NCBI RefSeq assembly: GCF_008795985.1
Contig: NZ_VMHP01000001.1
Span: 1,302,001 to 1,366,000, forward strand
Reading direction: 5' to 3'
Source: Marinobacter halotolerans
Lineage (GTDB): Bacteria; Pseudomonadota; Gammaproteobacteria; Pseudomonadales; Oleiphilaceae
Length of the DNA: 64,000 bases
The notes under the pieces are model-generated. The model searched no databases, had not been told where the DNA came from, and worked only from the letters and a program-made list of their open reading frames with translations. Shown here one piece after another: positions 51,528-61,200 of the stretch. The position numbers were made by a program, and so were the translations under genes. Position 1 is the stretch's first letter; every line of letters begins with the position of its first letter.

Positions 51528-53591
51528 TCAGGTATAGAAAATCAGCGGTATGAACGCCACCACCACCAATGAAATGCCCATGGCTATCAGTGGCATGATG
51601 ATTCGTTCATGACGCTGATAGAAAGTACCCTGCTCATTCTGTGCCGCAAGCACCTCTTCCTCACCGACAACCTGCCGGGTCAACAGATGGTTCAGTGCCA
51701 CCGGTGGGCTTAGATACCCCAGCTCGAAAGCGACCAGCGTCACCATCCAGAAATGGACCGGATGAATGCCGCTGCCATAAGCGATGCTGGCAACCGTCGC
51801 GGAAACCAGAATCACGGCGCCAAAGGCATCCATTATCATGCCCAGAATGACCAGAATGACCACCATCAGCAGCATGGCCGCCCAGACGCTGTCGAAGGAC
51901 TGTGGAACACTGCCCATGATGTGGGAACGCTCGATCACGCCACCGATGCTGACGGACAACCCGAGCAGCAGCAGCAGCGCCCCGATCTCGGCCGTGGTAT
52001 CATTGGTGGCGGAGCGCACGCTACGTTCCAGGCCCTGGTGATTTACTTCAGGATTTGCGCGCTTCCTGGTCCTGCGCAAACTGAAATGCTCGTAGACCAG
52101 AATCGCCAGCATGATCACCGGCAGTAGCCTGGGTGCCGAGAACTCATCCATGGATACGTCCAGCGCCAGCCGATAGAAAAGCACCACCGCTGCAATCACC
52201 AGCACATAGGGAATCAGCTTTTTCAGCGCCACAAGTGTCGGGGCCGTGGCTTCAGAGGCGGGCGCCAGATTAAAACCGTTCTGGCGGTTCACGGTCAGCG
52301 CAACCGCAGAGAACATGATGGCGGTCAACACGAAGACCCAGATACCCCATCCGAACAACTCGTCGGTTGTTACCTCCCGATTGAGATAGGCAATCACCAC
52401 CACCAGCAGGCAGGGGCGCAGCACAACACCGAGAGAGCCGGACATGGCCGTGGCCGCAAGGGCCAGGTGCCGGCGGGCACCGGCGGCACGCAGTTCGCTG
52501 TAGATGACGGCGCCGGCCGCAATCACGAATATTCCGGATGCGCCGGTATAGGCAGTGGGCACGGCAGCAACCAGCACGGCAACCACCGCCAGCATTTCGG
52601 GGGGCATGCGCCAGGGACGGAAAACGTTGAAAACCAGGGTGGCGAGCCGGGTCTGTTTCAGCATCATGCCAACCCACACGTAAAGTCCGACATTCAGAAA
52701 CATGTCAGACAGCTCCATCATCTTGCCGAGGTAGATACCGATACCCGAGGCATGACCGATCATTGCAAAGTAGGTACCGGAAATCAGGCACATCACGGTA
52801 TAAAGCGGTACTGCCATGAACGCCTTGTTCGGGTCACCACCGGCCTGCAGATCCTTCGGAACCCGGAAAAGTCGATACAGGCTGGCCAGCGTCAGCGCCG
52901 CAAAGCCGGCAATCCAACAGTTGTGCAGCGCCAACTCGATGCTGGACACTGACGCGTCAGCGCCAAAACTCATCTGCCGGAAGATAACGCTTGAGCCCAG
53001 CAACATGACGTTGGCCACAGTCTGGAGCGCATGGGAGACCAGATAATCGAGCCGCGTTTCCATGGCACGCATGGCGATATGATGGCGAGTCAGCGTGGCG
53101 GTCACGGCGCAGAGCATTACCAGAATCACCAGAATGAAGCGCTGGGATTCCAGCCCCAGGGCAATCAGATCAGCAATGAAAAGCTCAACCGCACGATAGG
53201 CCTTTACCCCGGTGGTCAACTTCCCCTGCAGGTTTTCGAACGACTCGTGGCGCTGGCGGCAGTCCTCCAGTGAGCGCTCGACAGCCACGCGCAATTCCGC
53301 CGGATCTACTTGGCTTTCGCCCAGCAGGGCCGCCATGGGGTCCTGTGAGGTTTCGTTTTTGCGGATTTCTTCCGCAACCACAGTATCCACGTCCCGATCG
53401 GGATCACAGGTTGGCTTGACCGGGTCCATACGCAGCTTGTAATAGCCGCTCCACAGCTGCTCCCCACCACGCAGCATCTGATTGTGGATATCACTGCTGG
53501 TCGAGAAGAGGACCACCGACAGCAGTAAAAGACAGGCCGGGAAAGACGAGAACCATTCCAGCCAACTACGGCGAAAACCACCTTGGGACAT
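51528..53591 (-). CDS. TRAP transporter fused small and large permease (DctQ-DctM)
   Basis: This membrane protein of 687 residues has an unusual N-terminal section: one membrane segment (about 17-33), a periplasmic region to about 140 and four further segments that act as the DctQ part. Twelve or so segments of the DctM type follow (GIGIYLGKMMELSDMFLNVG, AAVPTAYTGASGIFVIAAG, LGMIMDAFGAVILVSATVA). It should drive sodium-coupled uptake of an unknown organic anion. The lipoprotein gene lies 25 bases upstream. A matching putative solute-binding gene lies at 55260-56279. Confidence 0.85.
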   Translation of the reverse strand: MSQGGFRRSWLEWFSSFPACLLLLSVVLFSTSSDIHNQMLRGGEQLWSGYYKLRMDPVKPTCDPDRDVDTVVAEEIRKNETSQDPMAALLGESQVDPAELRVAVERSLEDCRQRHESFENLQGKLTTGVKAYRAVELFIADLIALGLESQRFILVILVMLCAVTATLTRHHIAMRAMETRLDYLVSHALQTVANVMLLGSSVIFRQMSFGADASVSSIELALHNCWIAGFAALTLASLYRLFRVPKDLQAGGDPNKAFMAVPLYTVMCLISGTYFAMIGHASGIGIYLGKMMELSDMFLNVGLYVWVGMMLKQTRLATLVFNVFRPWRMPPEMLAVVAVLVAAVPTAYTGASGIFVIAAGAVIYSELRAAGARRHLALAATAMSGSLGVVLRPCLLVVVIAYLNREVTTDELFGWGIWVFVLTAIMFSAVALTVNRQNGFNLAPASEATAPTLVALKKLIPYVLVIAAVVLFYRLALDVSMDEFSAPRLLPVIMLAILVYEHFSLRRTRKRANPEVNHQGLERSVRSATNDTTAEIGALLLLLGLSVSIGGVIERSHIMGSVPQSFDSVWAAMLLMVVILVILGMIMDAFGAVILVSATVASIAYGSGIHPVHFWMVTLVAFELGYLSPPVALNHLLTRQVVGEEEVLAAQNEQGTFYQRHERIIMPLIAMGISLVVVAFIPLIFYT

Positions 53592-53616
53592 AACAACTCA
53601 CTCGGCAATATGGGGT

Positions 53617-54681
53617 TTACAGCAGACCTTCAAGATCCATGGTTTCCACCGGTTCCTTCTCGTCGTCCCAGAAGTTACCGAGCTGGCCCATGGGCGTTCG
53701 GTGCCCGGCATTCTCCATCCACAGGCGGTCGGAAATCGCGACAATCATCTGTGTCGCCATGGCATCCACAAACCGCCATTTCTCGTTGGACGGCGTTTGT
53801 TCAATTGACTCGGCATGGCTGCGGATGATCGAGCGCAGTCGCTCACGATCGCCCTTGTTCTGGGCGGCGATGGCGTGAAAAACATGGCTGATTCGCACGC
53901 CTTCTGCCTCTCCCTGCTTGTCGGCAATTTTCAGCCTCACAAAGGGATCCTCACCTTCCGGCAGCGCGCCTGGGATCATAGCCCAGACCGTCGCCCGGAG
54001 TGCCATAGGCGCACCCCACCACTTTTCGTTGTCCAGGCACTGGGTGGCACGGGCAACGGTTGACCCGATATTCTTGGGTACCCCGATTGCCGAGGTGGAC
54101 TGAATTTCCGCATTGAGTGCCTGAAGCCCGGACAGCAGACCAGCCAGATAGATGAATTCGCCCAGATCGTCATCGAAGGCCGGGCACTCACCTTCCACCG
54201 GCTTGCCGTAGAAGGAGTTGTGATACTTCCAGGCCGAGAAATATCGCTCCGCCGCCAGGGCAAGCGCGCGCTTCTGACGGATGATGGCATCCTGCGCCTG
54301 GTCGGCTTCCAGATTCCGCATGGCGGCAATTCCGGTCAGCTCGTATTCCCGGGCGTGTTCCTCGGCGCAACCGCCAGCAGACAGGTACAGCATAACGGCC
54401 AACTGATCCGGCTCGGTGGTGACACGCCCGAAAGACATCAGCAGCGGTGCCGTCGCCTCACTCATGGCACATCCCATGGCCAGGTCATTGCTTTCAAGCA
54501 GATAGGGAACGGTATGATCGCGGGAGAAGCCCTGCATGACGTCGCCAGTGGTTTTGTACATCATGTTGTTGATAGCACCGCAGCCGGACAGCAGGGTGAG
54601 GACCAGCGTCAGGGTCAACCACTTTGCAATGCCGTCGGCAGGGAGTCCCGACTGGCTCTGAGTTTGCAGATCGAACATCAT
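53617..54681 (-). CDS. Lipoprotein partner of the TRAP transporter
   Basis: A 354-residue protein with a long positively flanked N-terminus ending in a lipobox (LVLTLLSGC, Cys about 34), then a helical domain containing four or more scattered cysteines. ATG 54681 was chosen because AAGGTG lies about 9 bases upstream, whereas the longer frame has no ribosome site. I associate such proteins with TRAP permeases and AdeT-like solute-binding proteins in marine gammaproteobacteria; the role is not established, though a TatT-like periplasmic component is plausible. Confidence 0.65.
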   Translation of the reverse strand: MMFDLQTQSQSGLPADGIAKWLTLTLVLTLLSGCGAINNMMYKTTGDVMQGFSRDHTVPYLLESNDLAMGCAMSEATAPLLMSFGRVTTEPDQLAVMLYLSAGGCAEEHAREYELTGIAAMRNLEADQAQDAIIRQKRALALAAERYFSAWKYHNSFYGKPVEGECPAFDDDLGEFIYLAGLLSGLQALNAEIQSTSAIGVPKNIGSTVARATQCLDNEKWWGAPMALRATVWAMIPGALPEGEDPFVRLKIADKQGEAEGVRISHVFHAIAAQNKGDRERLRSIIRSHAESIEQTPSNEKWRFVDAMATQMIVAISDRLWMENAGHRTPMGQLGNFWDDEKEPVETMDLEGLL

Positions 54682-54838
54682 AATCTTGCACCTTCTACTT
54701 ATTTTGGCGTACGCGCGCTGCAGAGCCGCCCTGTAACTGTTTGTAACTTGAGCAGGCATTATCCCTGACAAGCATCTGTTTTTATGAGACCCGCGCCGCA
54801 AACACGGGCAGCGGGTTAAATTCCGTTAAGGTCTGTAT

Positions 54839-54867
54839 TTGCAGAATCGGGGACGAACCGCTATAGC
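54839..54867 (+). promoter_or_regulatory. Sigma-70 promoter candidate of the HU gene
   Basis: TTGCAG and TATAGC are separated by 17 bases, about 58 bases upstream of the HU ATG, in the only sizeable gap before that gene. Confidence 0.45.
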
Positions 54868-54925
54868 TTTGGGCAGCTGAAACGCGTACCGCGTCAGCCC
54901 CGCGAATCAACACAAGGAGCAACCT

Positions 54926-55198
54926 ATGCGCAAACCCGAGCTTGCCGCTGCCGTATCCGACGAGACCGGCCTCACTCGTGAAAAAGCCAACGAAGTCATT
55001 ACCGCCTTCACAGACCAGGTTTCCGCAGCCGCGGCCCGTGGCGAGGATATAACGCTGATCGGCTTCGGCACCTTCAACGTTCGCCACCGTGAAGCGAGGG
55101 AAGGTCGCAATCCCCAGACAGGCGCCAGCATCCGCATTCCGGCAAGCAAAACGGTCGGGTTTAAAGCAGGTAAAGCTTTGAAAGACGCTATTCGCTGA
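54926..55198 (+). CDS. hupB: HU-family nucleoid protein
   Basis: The 90-residue protein has the HU/IHF fold with the signature GFGTFNVRHREAREGRNPQT, followed by the DNA-intercalating arm region and KTVGFKAGKALKDAI. AAGGAG precedes the ATG. It sits between the two parts of the TRAP transport system, reading in the opposite direction, so it is not part of either operon. The hupB symbol is by resemblance; a second HU copy elsewhere is likely. Confidence 0.93.
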   Translation: MRKPELAAAVSDETGLTREKANEVITAFTDQVSAAAARGEDITLIGFGTFNVRHREAREGRNPQTGASIRIPASKTVGFKAGKALKDAIR

Positions 55199-55216
55199 GC
55201 TTCTCACTCAAAGGAA

Positions 55217-55240
55217 GCGGGGGCCGGCCCGGGCCCCCGC
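55217..55240 (+). terminator. GC-rich hairpin after the HU gene
   Basis: GCGGGGGCC and GGCCCCCGC form a 9-pair stem with a 6-base loop, 18 bases after the HU stop and 20 before the convergent gene's stop. No T-run follows, so termination strength is uncertain. Confidence 0.6.
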
Positions 55241-55259
55241 GGAACGCATCCGGTCAGAA

Positions 55260-56279
55260 TCAGGACGCGCACTCCGAGCGCGAGCCATTGACGCGGCAAC
55301 GGATTGCCTTCATCAGATTGATAGCGCGCTCGTCGAAAATGCCGTCCTCAGTCAGTGACAGCCGCACCTGTTTCAGCATCTTGTCGTATTCGGCACGTTT
55401 TTCCTGGGGCAGATGCAGCCAGACATCGGAAGGAATTTCGGACTCGGCCTTGGCGATGATCTGGTAAGCCTCATCCAGCTTGCTCATCGCCTGCTCGCGG
55501 ATGAAGCTGCTGGCCTCATCCGGAAAGCGTTCCCGGTGGATGACGATCTGGAAATTCATGTAACCCAGCGCGTACTTCACCACCGCCCCGTCCGGATTCA
55601 CCCCTTTGTAAAGCTCCATAGGCTGATAGGCCACAGCCGGAGCATAAGCAAGATCAACACTGCCGTTATTGAACTTGCCCGCAAAGTTGGCGGAGTTAGC
55701 CCCCACGACGGACGCCCCCACGTGGCGAACCATGCGCACGGACGCGGCATCGTAATCCAGCGTGGCAATCCGTTTGCCCTGCAGTTTCTCCACCGTATCG
55801 ATGCCTCTGTCGCGGGTGTGCAAGTATATGGCTCCGGCCGGCAAAACCCCCGCCACTTCGTAGGCACCATCAATCATCAGGGAACGGGCTTTGGGCTGGC
55901 TCAGCGTGTTGTAGAGCAGACGCATTTCCTCTTCACCGGGCACGGCTCCGATCGCTTCCAGGCTTCCGGTGAACTTGTTGAATTCACGGGCACGGGTGCC
56001 GGTAAGCAGAACACCATCGCACTGACCGGCCTTGAAATCCTCGGCGGCCACCTTTTCATCTGTATAGGCACGGAGGTTGAACTTGATGCCGTGTTTCAGG
56101 GCAACGGGCTCGAAGGTTTTGGCAATGGCAAACAGCGGGCCATTGGCGCCAACCGGGTCAAATACGCAGAAACTGCGTTCGATGAACTCAGACTCGGCTT
56201 GAGCGAACGGGGAAAGCACCAGGCCGGCGCAAAGCGCTGCGGTCGCGATGGCTTTTCGCGGTAGATTGAATGGTTTCAA
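55260..56279 (-). CDS. Putative solute-binding protein (DUF6091/AdeT-like)
   Basis: A 339-residue exported protein with a signal peptide cleaved after PFAQA. It has a periplasmic binding fold related to TRAP DctP proteins (SFCVFDPVGANGPLFAI, AGQCDGVLLTGTRAREFNKF, KLQGKRIATLDYDAASV). Two C-terminal cysteines (RCRVNGSRSECAS) may be bridged. The start is TTG at 56279, with GGAG 7 bases upstream. It probably feeds the TRAP permease at 51528-53591, although HU and a gap separate them. The ligand is unknown. Confidence 0.82.
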   Translation of the reverse strand: MKPFNLPRKAIATAALCAGLVLSPFAQAESEFIERSFCVFDPVGANGPLFAIAKTFEPVALKHGIKFNLRAYTDEKVAAEDFKAGQCDGVLLTGTRAREFNKFTGSLEAIGAVPGEEEMRLLYNTLSQPKARSLMIDGAYEVAGVLPAGAIYLHTRDRGIDTVEKLQGKRIATLDYDAASVRMVRHVGASVVGANSANFAGKFNNGSVDLAYAPAVAYQPMELYKGVNPDGAVVKYALGYMNFQIVIHRERFPDEASSFIREQAMSKLDEAYQIIAKAESEIPSDVWLHLPQEKRAEYDKMLKQVRLSLTEDGIFDERAINLMKAIRCRVNGSRSECAS

Positions 56280-56482
56280 GGGACAACTCCTGCATTATTT
56301 TTGTGGCATCGACACATCCGTGTGTGCGTCGATTACCGAGACGGGAAACTAGTTCGGATAATGCAAGAATACGTTGGCAGAGGTGCCCTTATTCAAGGGC
56401 TTAGCGGCAAAAAGTAACAAAATGTGACAGGCTCGACAGAGGTTGGGCCACTTCGGCCACACTTCTGGCCCGGGCTGACGTG

Positions 56483-57793
56483 CTAGTCAGTTTCAGAGGA
56501 CCAGACGGATTCACCGTTGCAGAGCGTCAGGCGAACGACGCCCGGCAGCGAAACCGCCGGCGCAGATCCGGAAGGAAACGGATGGTGAAGTCCGACAGAG
56601 CAGAGGGTACGGGCCGAGGGTGTCCAGGACGCGCCGGGGTCAAATACGCAGAGGTCGGCCGGCGCCCCCGGCTCAATGACCGCATGGCGCCCAATCACCG
56701 ACGCCGGTCCTTCGGTCAGCGCCCGACATAACTGTTGCCGGGACAGCTCACCGCGCTCCACCAGCATCAGGCCCATGGACAGGGTTGTCTCAATGGTGGA
56801 GAGGCCGGGTTCGGTAGCCGCCAGAGGCGCCTGTTTGGCAGCGGAATCATGGGGCAGATGCTGGCTGGTGATAGCGTCAATCACACCGTCGCGCACACCG
56901 GCTATCAGGGCCAGTCGGTCACTCTCGCCACGCAATGGCGGGCGCACATGATACCGACTGTCGAATCCAGCCAGTGCCAGGTCGGTGAACAGAAGCTGAT
57001 GCATTGCCACGTCGGCGGTCACGGCAATTCCGCGCTGGCGGGCATCGTTGAGCATGTCGACGCTGCGGGCGCAGGACAACTGACTCAGATGCAGGCGTAC
57101 GCCGGTTTCCTCTGCCAGTAGCAGCATCTCCATCACTGCCGCGGTTTCGGCAACCTCAGGAATACCCAGCAATCCCAGCCTTGAGGCCACCAGCCCGTCG
57201 TGTGCGTAGCCATCCGCCGCCAGCGCCCGGTTCTCCGGGCTGAACATAACGGTCAGGCCGAAGGTCTGGGCATAGGCCATACAGCGACGAAGTACCCGGG
57301 CATTGCTGACCGGCCGGCTACCGTTGCCCAGCGCAATACAGCCAGCACCGGACAGACCCGCCATATCGCTGAGCAGCTCACCTTCCAGGCCACGCGTAAT
57401 GGCGCCAATCGGCAGAATCCTTACCGAGGAACGCTTGGCCGACACATCAAGAATCAGGTTGGTGACCGCACCGGAATCGTTGACCGGGGAGGTCTCGGGG
57501 GAGGCACAGAGAGTCGTAAAACCGCCGTGGGCCGCTGCCCGGCTTTCAGAGGCTATGTTGCCTTTCTGGCCGTTTCCCGGCTCCCGCAGATTGCAGCACA
57601 GATCCACGAACCCGGGGCTGATCAGGCATCCACTGATATCGACGGTCTGCTTTGCCTGCTGGTCTGGCTCCGGCCGGCCCACGCTGGCAATCCGGCCGTC
57701 CCGAATAACCAGAGTCACCGCTTCATCGGTGGTTGCAAGACGACCGCCGACCAGGGCCAGGTCCGTTGATGACTGCTTGCTGGTAACACTCAC
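56483..57793 (-). CDS. pyrC': Dihydroorotase-like non-catalytic subunit PyrC'
   Basis: This 436-residue amidohydrolase-fold protein follows pyrB with a 4-base overlap. The metal motif of true dihydroorotase (D-x-H-x-H) is here Asp64-Leu-Cys66-Cys-Asn68 before LREPG, so both histidine ligands are gone and the enzyme should be inactive. In Pseudomonas the homologous PyrC' is required to assemble active aspartate transcarbamoylase as a PyrB-PyrC' dodecamer. A separate active dihydroorotase must exist elsewhere. Confidence 0.93.
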   Translation of the reverse strand: MSVTSKQSSTDLALVGGRLATTDEAVTLVIRDGRIASVGRPEPDQQAKQTVDISGCLISPGFVDLCCNLREPGNGQKGNIASESRAAAHGGFTTLCASPETSPVNDSGAVTNLILDVSAKRSSVRILPIGAITRGLEGELLSDMAGLSGAGCIALGNGSRPVSNARVLRRCMAYAQTFGLTVMFSPENRALAADGYAHDGLVASRLGLLGIPEVAETAAVMEMLLLAEETGVRLHLSQLSCARSVDMLNDARQRGIAVTADVAMHQLLFTDLALAGFDSRYHVRPPLRGESDRLALIAGVRDGVIDAITSQHLPHDSAAKQAPLAATEPGLSTIETTLSMGLMLVERGELSRQQLCRALTEGPASVIGRHAVIEPGAPADLCVFDPGASWTPSARTLCSVGLHHPFPSGSAPAVSLPGVVRLTLCNGESVWSSETD

Positions 57794-58803
57794 AGGGCGT
57801 TCCTTTCTGCTGACTGTCGGTTTCGATCGGCCATCTGTCCGCCCATGGCCATGGACATCACTGCCATGCGGATGGCGATGCCGTTGGTCACCTGGTCGAG
57901 AATGACGGACTGGGGGCCGTCCGCCACCGCGGACTCAATTTCCACCCCCCGGTTAATGGGTCCGGGGTGCATGACGATGCATTCCGGGTCGGCCAGCCCC
58001 AGCTTTTCCTGGTTGAGGCCATAAAGCCGGTAAAATTCTCGCTCGCTGGGCAGCAGGGCGCCTTCCATCCGTTCTTTCTGCAGGCGCAGCATGATCACCA
58101 CGTCCAGGTCCTTCATCCCCCGGGCCATATCGTATTCCACTCTGCACCCGAGCGCTTCAACGTCCCGTGGCAGGAGCGTGGCAGGGGCGATAACCCGAAC
58201 TTGGGCAACACCCAGCTCCTGCAACGCCCGGATCTGGGAGCGTGCCACTCTGGAATGAAGCACATCGCCAACGATCGCGACTTTAAGGCCTTCAAAACGC
58301 CCCTTGTGCTGGCGGATGGTGAGCATGTCCAGCATCGCCTGGGTCGGATGGGCATGGCGCCCGTCCCCGGCGTTAATGATGGCCACACCCGGGGTCACGC
58401 TTTCGGCAATAAAATGGGGCGCGCCACTCTGGGAATGGCGTACCACGAACATGTCGCTGGCCATGGCTTCCAGATTCAGCAGCGTGTCCGACAGGGACTC
58501 GCCCTTGGAGGTGGCGGAGGTGTTGATGTCCAGATTGAGCACATCCGCCGACAGGCGCTTAGCGGCCAGCTCAAAGGTGCTGCGGGTACGGGTGCTGGAT
58601 TCAAAAAACAGATTGACCACGGTGCGGCCGCGCAGCAGTGGCACTTTTTTGATGCTGCGCTCGCCAACTTCAATGAAGGAATCCGCTGTGTCGAGAATGT
58701 CCGTCAGCAGCGCCCGATTAAGACCGTCCAGGGTCAGAAAATGGCGCAGCTGCCCTTCTTCGGTCAGTTGCAGTGATCTGGTCGGAGAATCCTGTGCCGT
58801 CAT
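57790..58803 (-). CDS. pyrB: Aspartate carbamoyltransferase catalytic subunit
   Basis: A 337-residue enzyme with the carbamoyl-phosphate motif [15 protein letters not shown], the [10 protein letters not shown] loop and [14 protein letters not shown]. It joins carbamoyl phosphate and aspartate, the first committed pyrimidine step. I chose ATG 58803; it lies 22 bases after pyrR, while the longer frame overlaps pyrR. The N-terminal extension of about 30 residues before [12 protein letters not shown] is typical of the Pseudomonas-type subunit that binds PyrC'. Confidence 0.96.
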   Translation of the reverse strand: MTAQDSPTRSLQLTEEGQLRHFLTLDGLNRALLTDILDTADSFIEVGERSIKKVPLLRGRTVVNLFFESSTRTRSTFELAAKRLSADVLNLDINTSATSKGESLSDTLLNLEAMASDMFVVRHSQSGAPHFIAESVTPGVAIINAGDGRHAHPTQAMLDMLTIRQHKGRFEGLKVAIVGDVLHSRVARSQIRALQELGVAQVRVIAPATLLPRDVEALGCRVEYDMARGMKDLDVVIMLRLQKERMEGALLPSEREFYRLYGLNQEKLGLADPECIVMHPGPINRGVEIESAVADGPQSVILDQVTNGIAIRMAVMSMAMGGQMADRNRQSAERNAL

Positions 58804-58825
58804 GGTTCGCCTGCTGGTGATCTGT

Positions 58826-59332
58826 TTATTGGAATTCCCGGAGTTCAATTGTCAGCGGATCCGGGCCGCGAAGCTTCACCCGCTGGTTGGGAGACAGCGA
58901 CAGGGTCTGCCCGGTCACATCCGGCTGAATGGGCAGCTCCCTTGCACCCAGATCCACCAGAGTGGCAAGGATGATACTGGCGGGGCGGCCATAGTCGAAG
59001 ATCTCGTTCATCGCCGCCCGGATGGTGCGGCCGCTCATCATGACGTCGTCGACCAGCACGATATGTCGGCCCTCGGTGTCAAAAGGCAGGCTGGACGGCG
59101 TCACTTTCGGATTGAGACCGATACGGCTGAAGTCATCCCGGTAGAAAGAGATGTCCAGCTCACCCAGAGGCGCGGACAGGCCAAGGCGCTGATTCAGCTG
59201 CTCGGCCAGCCAGACACCCCCCGTTCGGATCCCGATCACCACGGGCTCGGTGACTCCCCTGCGCTCAAGGACGCTGCGCAAGTCGGCTTCCATCTGCTTC
59301 AGAAGCTGTTCTACATCGGGCATTTGTGTCAT
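58826..59332 (-). CDS. pyrR: PyrR bifunctional regulator/uracil phosphoribosyltransferase
   Basis: The 168-residue phosphoribosyltransferase-fold protein has the PRPP motif [18 protein letters not shown] and [12 protein letters not shown]. In Gram-positive bacteria PyrR binds pyr mRNA to cause attenuation; in Pseudomonas-type bacteria its regulatory role is less clear. I saw no obvious PyrR-binding anti-antiterminator in the 22 bases before pyrB. The ATG overlaps the ruvX stop by 4 bases. Confidence 0.93.
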   Translation of the reverse strand: MTQMPDVEQLLKQMEADLRSVLERRGVTEPVVIGIRTGGVWLAEQLNQRLGLSAPLGELDISFYRDDFSRIGLNPKVTPSSLPFDTEGRHIVLVDDVMMSGRTIRAAMNEIFDYGRPASIILATLVDLGARELPIQPDVTGQTLSLSPNQRVKLRGPDPLTIELREFQ

Positions 59333-59769
59333 TGGTTCTCCCGGGGCTGCTGATTAAACCAGGTTTCAAGTATCAGCACGGCGGCCCGGTCGTCCACCCC
59401 GTGTTGACCATAGTCGCGACTGCCACCTTCCGCCATGACCTGCCCCTTGGCTTCAAAACTGGTCAGACGCTCGTCCACCATTTCCACCGGCAGATGAAAA
59501 CGGCCGTGAAGGCGCTTGCCGAATTTGCGCGCCCGGGCGCACATGTCATTTTCAGTATCGTCCATATTCAGCGGCAACCCCACCAGTACCAGGTCGGGCT
59601 GCCATTCTTCCAGCAAGGTGCCGATCCGGTCCCAGTCCGGCACCCCGTCTCTGGCGGACAGCATGGCAACGGACTGGCCCGCCCCCAGCATTTCCTGACC
59701 GCTGGCCACGCCGATCCTCCGGGTACCAAAGTCAAACGCCATGACCCGTCGGCTACCCGGCTCAGGCAT
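59329..59769 (-). CDS. ruvX: Holliday junction resolvase-like protein RuvX (YqgF)
   Basis: A 146-residue RNase H-fold nuclease with [12 protein letters not shown] at the N-terminus, [10 protein letters not shown] and [10 protein letters not shown], and acidic residues consistent with the active site (Asp in DFGT, Glu in DERL, Asp in VDDRAAV). It is linked to 16S pre-rRNA 5' processing and to Holliday junction resolution. ATG 59769 overlaps algH by 8 bases. Confidence 0.94.
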   Translation of the reverse strand: MPEPGSRRVMAFDFGTRRIGVASGQEMLGAGQSVAMLSARDGVPDWDRIGTLLEEWQPDLVLVGLPLNMDDTENDMCARARKFGKRLHGRFHLPVEMVDERLTSFEAKGQVMAEGGSRDYGQHGVDDRAAVLILETWFNQQPRENQ

Positions 59770-60328
59770 GGCCGATGGACTCACTGAGCTGATTGAGGTC
59801 GATGCCGATTGCCTTGAGCACCGCCCGATATCGCTCATCTGCCGGAGTATCGAAAAGCAGGCTTGCGGAGGCAGGGCAGTTGATCCAGCCATTGCTGGAC
59901 AACTCTTCCTCCAGTTGACCTTCACTCCAGCCGGAATAGCCCAGGCAAACCAGATACTGCTCGGGCCCGATGCCATAGCCGATATCAGACAGCACATCCC
60001 GGGAGGTAGTCAGCCAGATATCCGGAGTCACTTCCGCCGTGTTCTGCCAGCTCCGCTCCGGCGTATGCAGCACAAAGCCCCGTTCCTGCTCCACGGGCCC
60101 ACCGCTGAATACCGGCAGATCCAGTTCCCCCCCTTCCATATCGAGCTGCTCGAGAATCTCGCCCAGATGGATATCCAGAGGCTGGTTCACCATCAGGCCC
60201 AGGGCGCCCTCATCGGAATGCTCGCAGATATAGATCACCGCGCCATGAAACCGGGGATCCTGAAGATAGGGAGAGGCCACCAGAAAATGGTTGCGCAGAC
60301 TGTTGGGGGATTCCTTGGAAGCGCTCAT
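59762..60328 (-). CDS. algH: AlgH/YqgE (UPF0301) family protein
   Basis: This 188-residue protein is the usual size for AlgH, with NSLRNHFLVASPYLQDPRF, YICEHSDEGALGLMVNQPL and FSGGPVEQERGFVLH. It was first linked with alginate regulation in Pseudomonas; the molecular role is unknown. It lies between tonB and ruvX with overlaps on both sides, the conserved algH-ruvX pairing. Confidence 0.95.
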   Translation of the reverse strand: MSASKESPNSLRNHFLVASPYLQDPRFHGAVIYICEHSDEGALGLMVNQPLDIHLGEILEQLDMEGGELDLPVFSGGPVEQERGFVLHTPERSWQNTAEVTPDIWLTTSRDVLSDIGYGIGPEQYLVCLGYSGWSEGQLEEELSSNGWINCPASASLLFDTPADERYRAVLKAIGIDLNQLSESIGHA

Positions 60329-61191
60329 CCGGAAGTCAGCCCCTGTTTACCGAATACCCAGGTACGGATAATTTCCAGCTCATCGACATTCTCCTTTAGG
60401 GAATCAGGAAAAGGTGCAAACGGTGCCGCCATCCTGACAATCCGGATGGCCGCGTCATCCAATATGGTGCTGCCGGAGGACTCCAGAATCGCCAGTTCCT
60501 TTACCGTGCCATCCTCGCGCAGCGACACCAGAATCCTGGCATTGCCATAAAGATTCTCACGCCGCGCCTCCGAAGGGTAATTGATGTTACCAACCCGGAC
60601 GACCTTGTTAACCCAGCTGCGAACATAAGCCGCATTGGTGGACTTCAGGGTAGAAGCCGACGTCACACGCATCACTCTGGGCTTGCGGGCATAGGCCTGA
60701 CGCTGCTGGTCGAACCGGGCCTCCAGACTGGCAATTTCCAGGCTGCGCTCCATCAGGCTCTTTTTCTCTCGCACCGGCAGGGGCGTCTCGGGTTCCGGCT
60801 CGGCGGTTTCGGGCTTCGGAGCACTGCGCTTGGTTTCCGTTTCGGTCTGAACCACCGCCTGTTCCTGGCGTGCAACCGGCTCGGTCCGGGAGGGCGGTAC
60901 CGGCTGAACCGGTTGTATTCTGTTCTCGCTTGTCTCGGAAGGCTGAGGCGAGGTCATCTCCACCGGCTCTTCCTTGGTACCACTGCCTTTCTGGCTGGTC
61001 TCAGCCAGAAAGTCCGCTTTTTCCGGATCCTGCTCGTCATCGAACTGGGACAGGGTAATTTCCATGGTCTGGGCAGACGACCTGGGCGGCTCGGGCGCAA
61101 AGGTAATCCCCAGCACGATGATGGCATGAAGCGCCAACGCAATGAAAAGCGTGAACGAAAACCGATCGAAGTCGCTGACCTGAACTGCCAT
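60325..61191 (-). CDS. tonB: TonB-like energy transducer next to the pil-chp cluster
   Basis: A 288-residue protein with one N-terminal membrane anchor (FTLFIALALHAIIVLGITFA), a Pro/Glu-rich periplasmic spacer to about residue 160 and a C-terminal TonB domain (YPSEARRENLYGNARILVSL, ILESSGSTILDDAAIRIV). The neighbourhood equals that of P. aeruginosa tonB3, reported to be needed for twitching motility, so a pilus-related role is plausible. No ExbB/ExbD genes are adjacent. Confidence 0.88.
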   Translation of the reverse strand: MAVQVSDFDRFSFTLFIALALHAIIVLGITFAPEPPRSSAQTMEITLSQFDDEQDPEKADFLAETSQKGSGTKEEPVEMTSPQPSETSENRIQPVQPVPPSRTEPVARQEQAVVQTETETKRSAPKPETAEPEPETPLPVREKKSLMERSLEIASLEARFDQQRQAYARKPRVMRVTSASTLKSTNAAYVRSWVNKVVRVGNINYPSEARRENLYGNARILVSLREDGTVKELAILESSGSTILDDAAIRIVRMAAPFAPFPDSLKENVDELEIIRTWVFGKQGLTSG

Positions 61192-61200
61192 TCTTGCCTG

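Noticed and set aside
56305..56340. Short stem around ATCGACACA...GTCGAT upstream of the solute-binding protein gene
   Set aside because: The stem is imperfect and has no link to a promoter or terminator; it may be chance.
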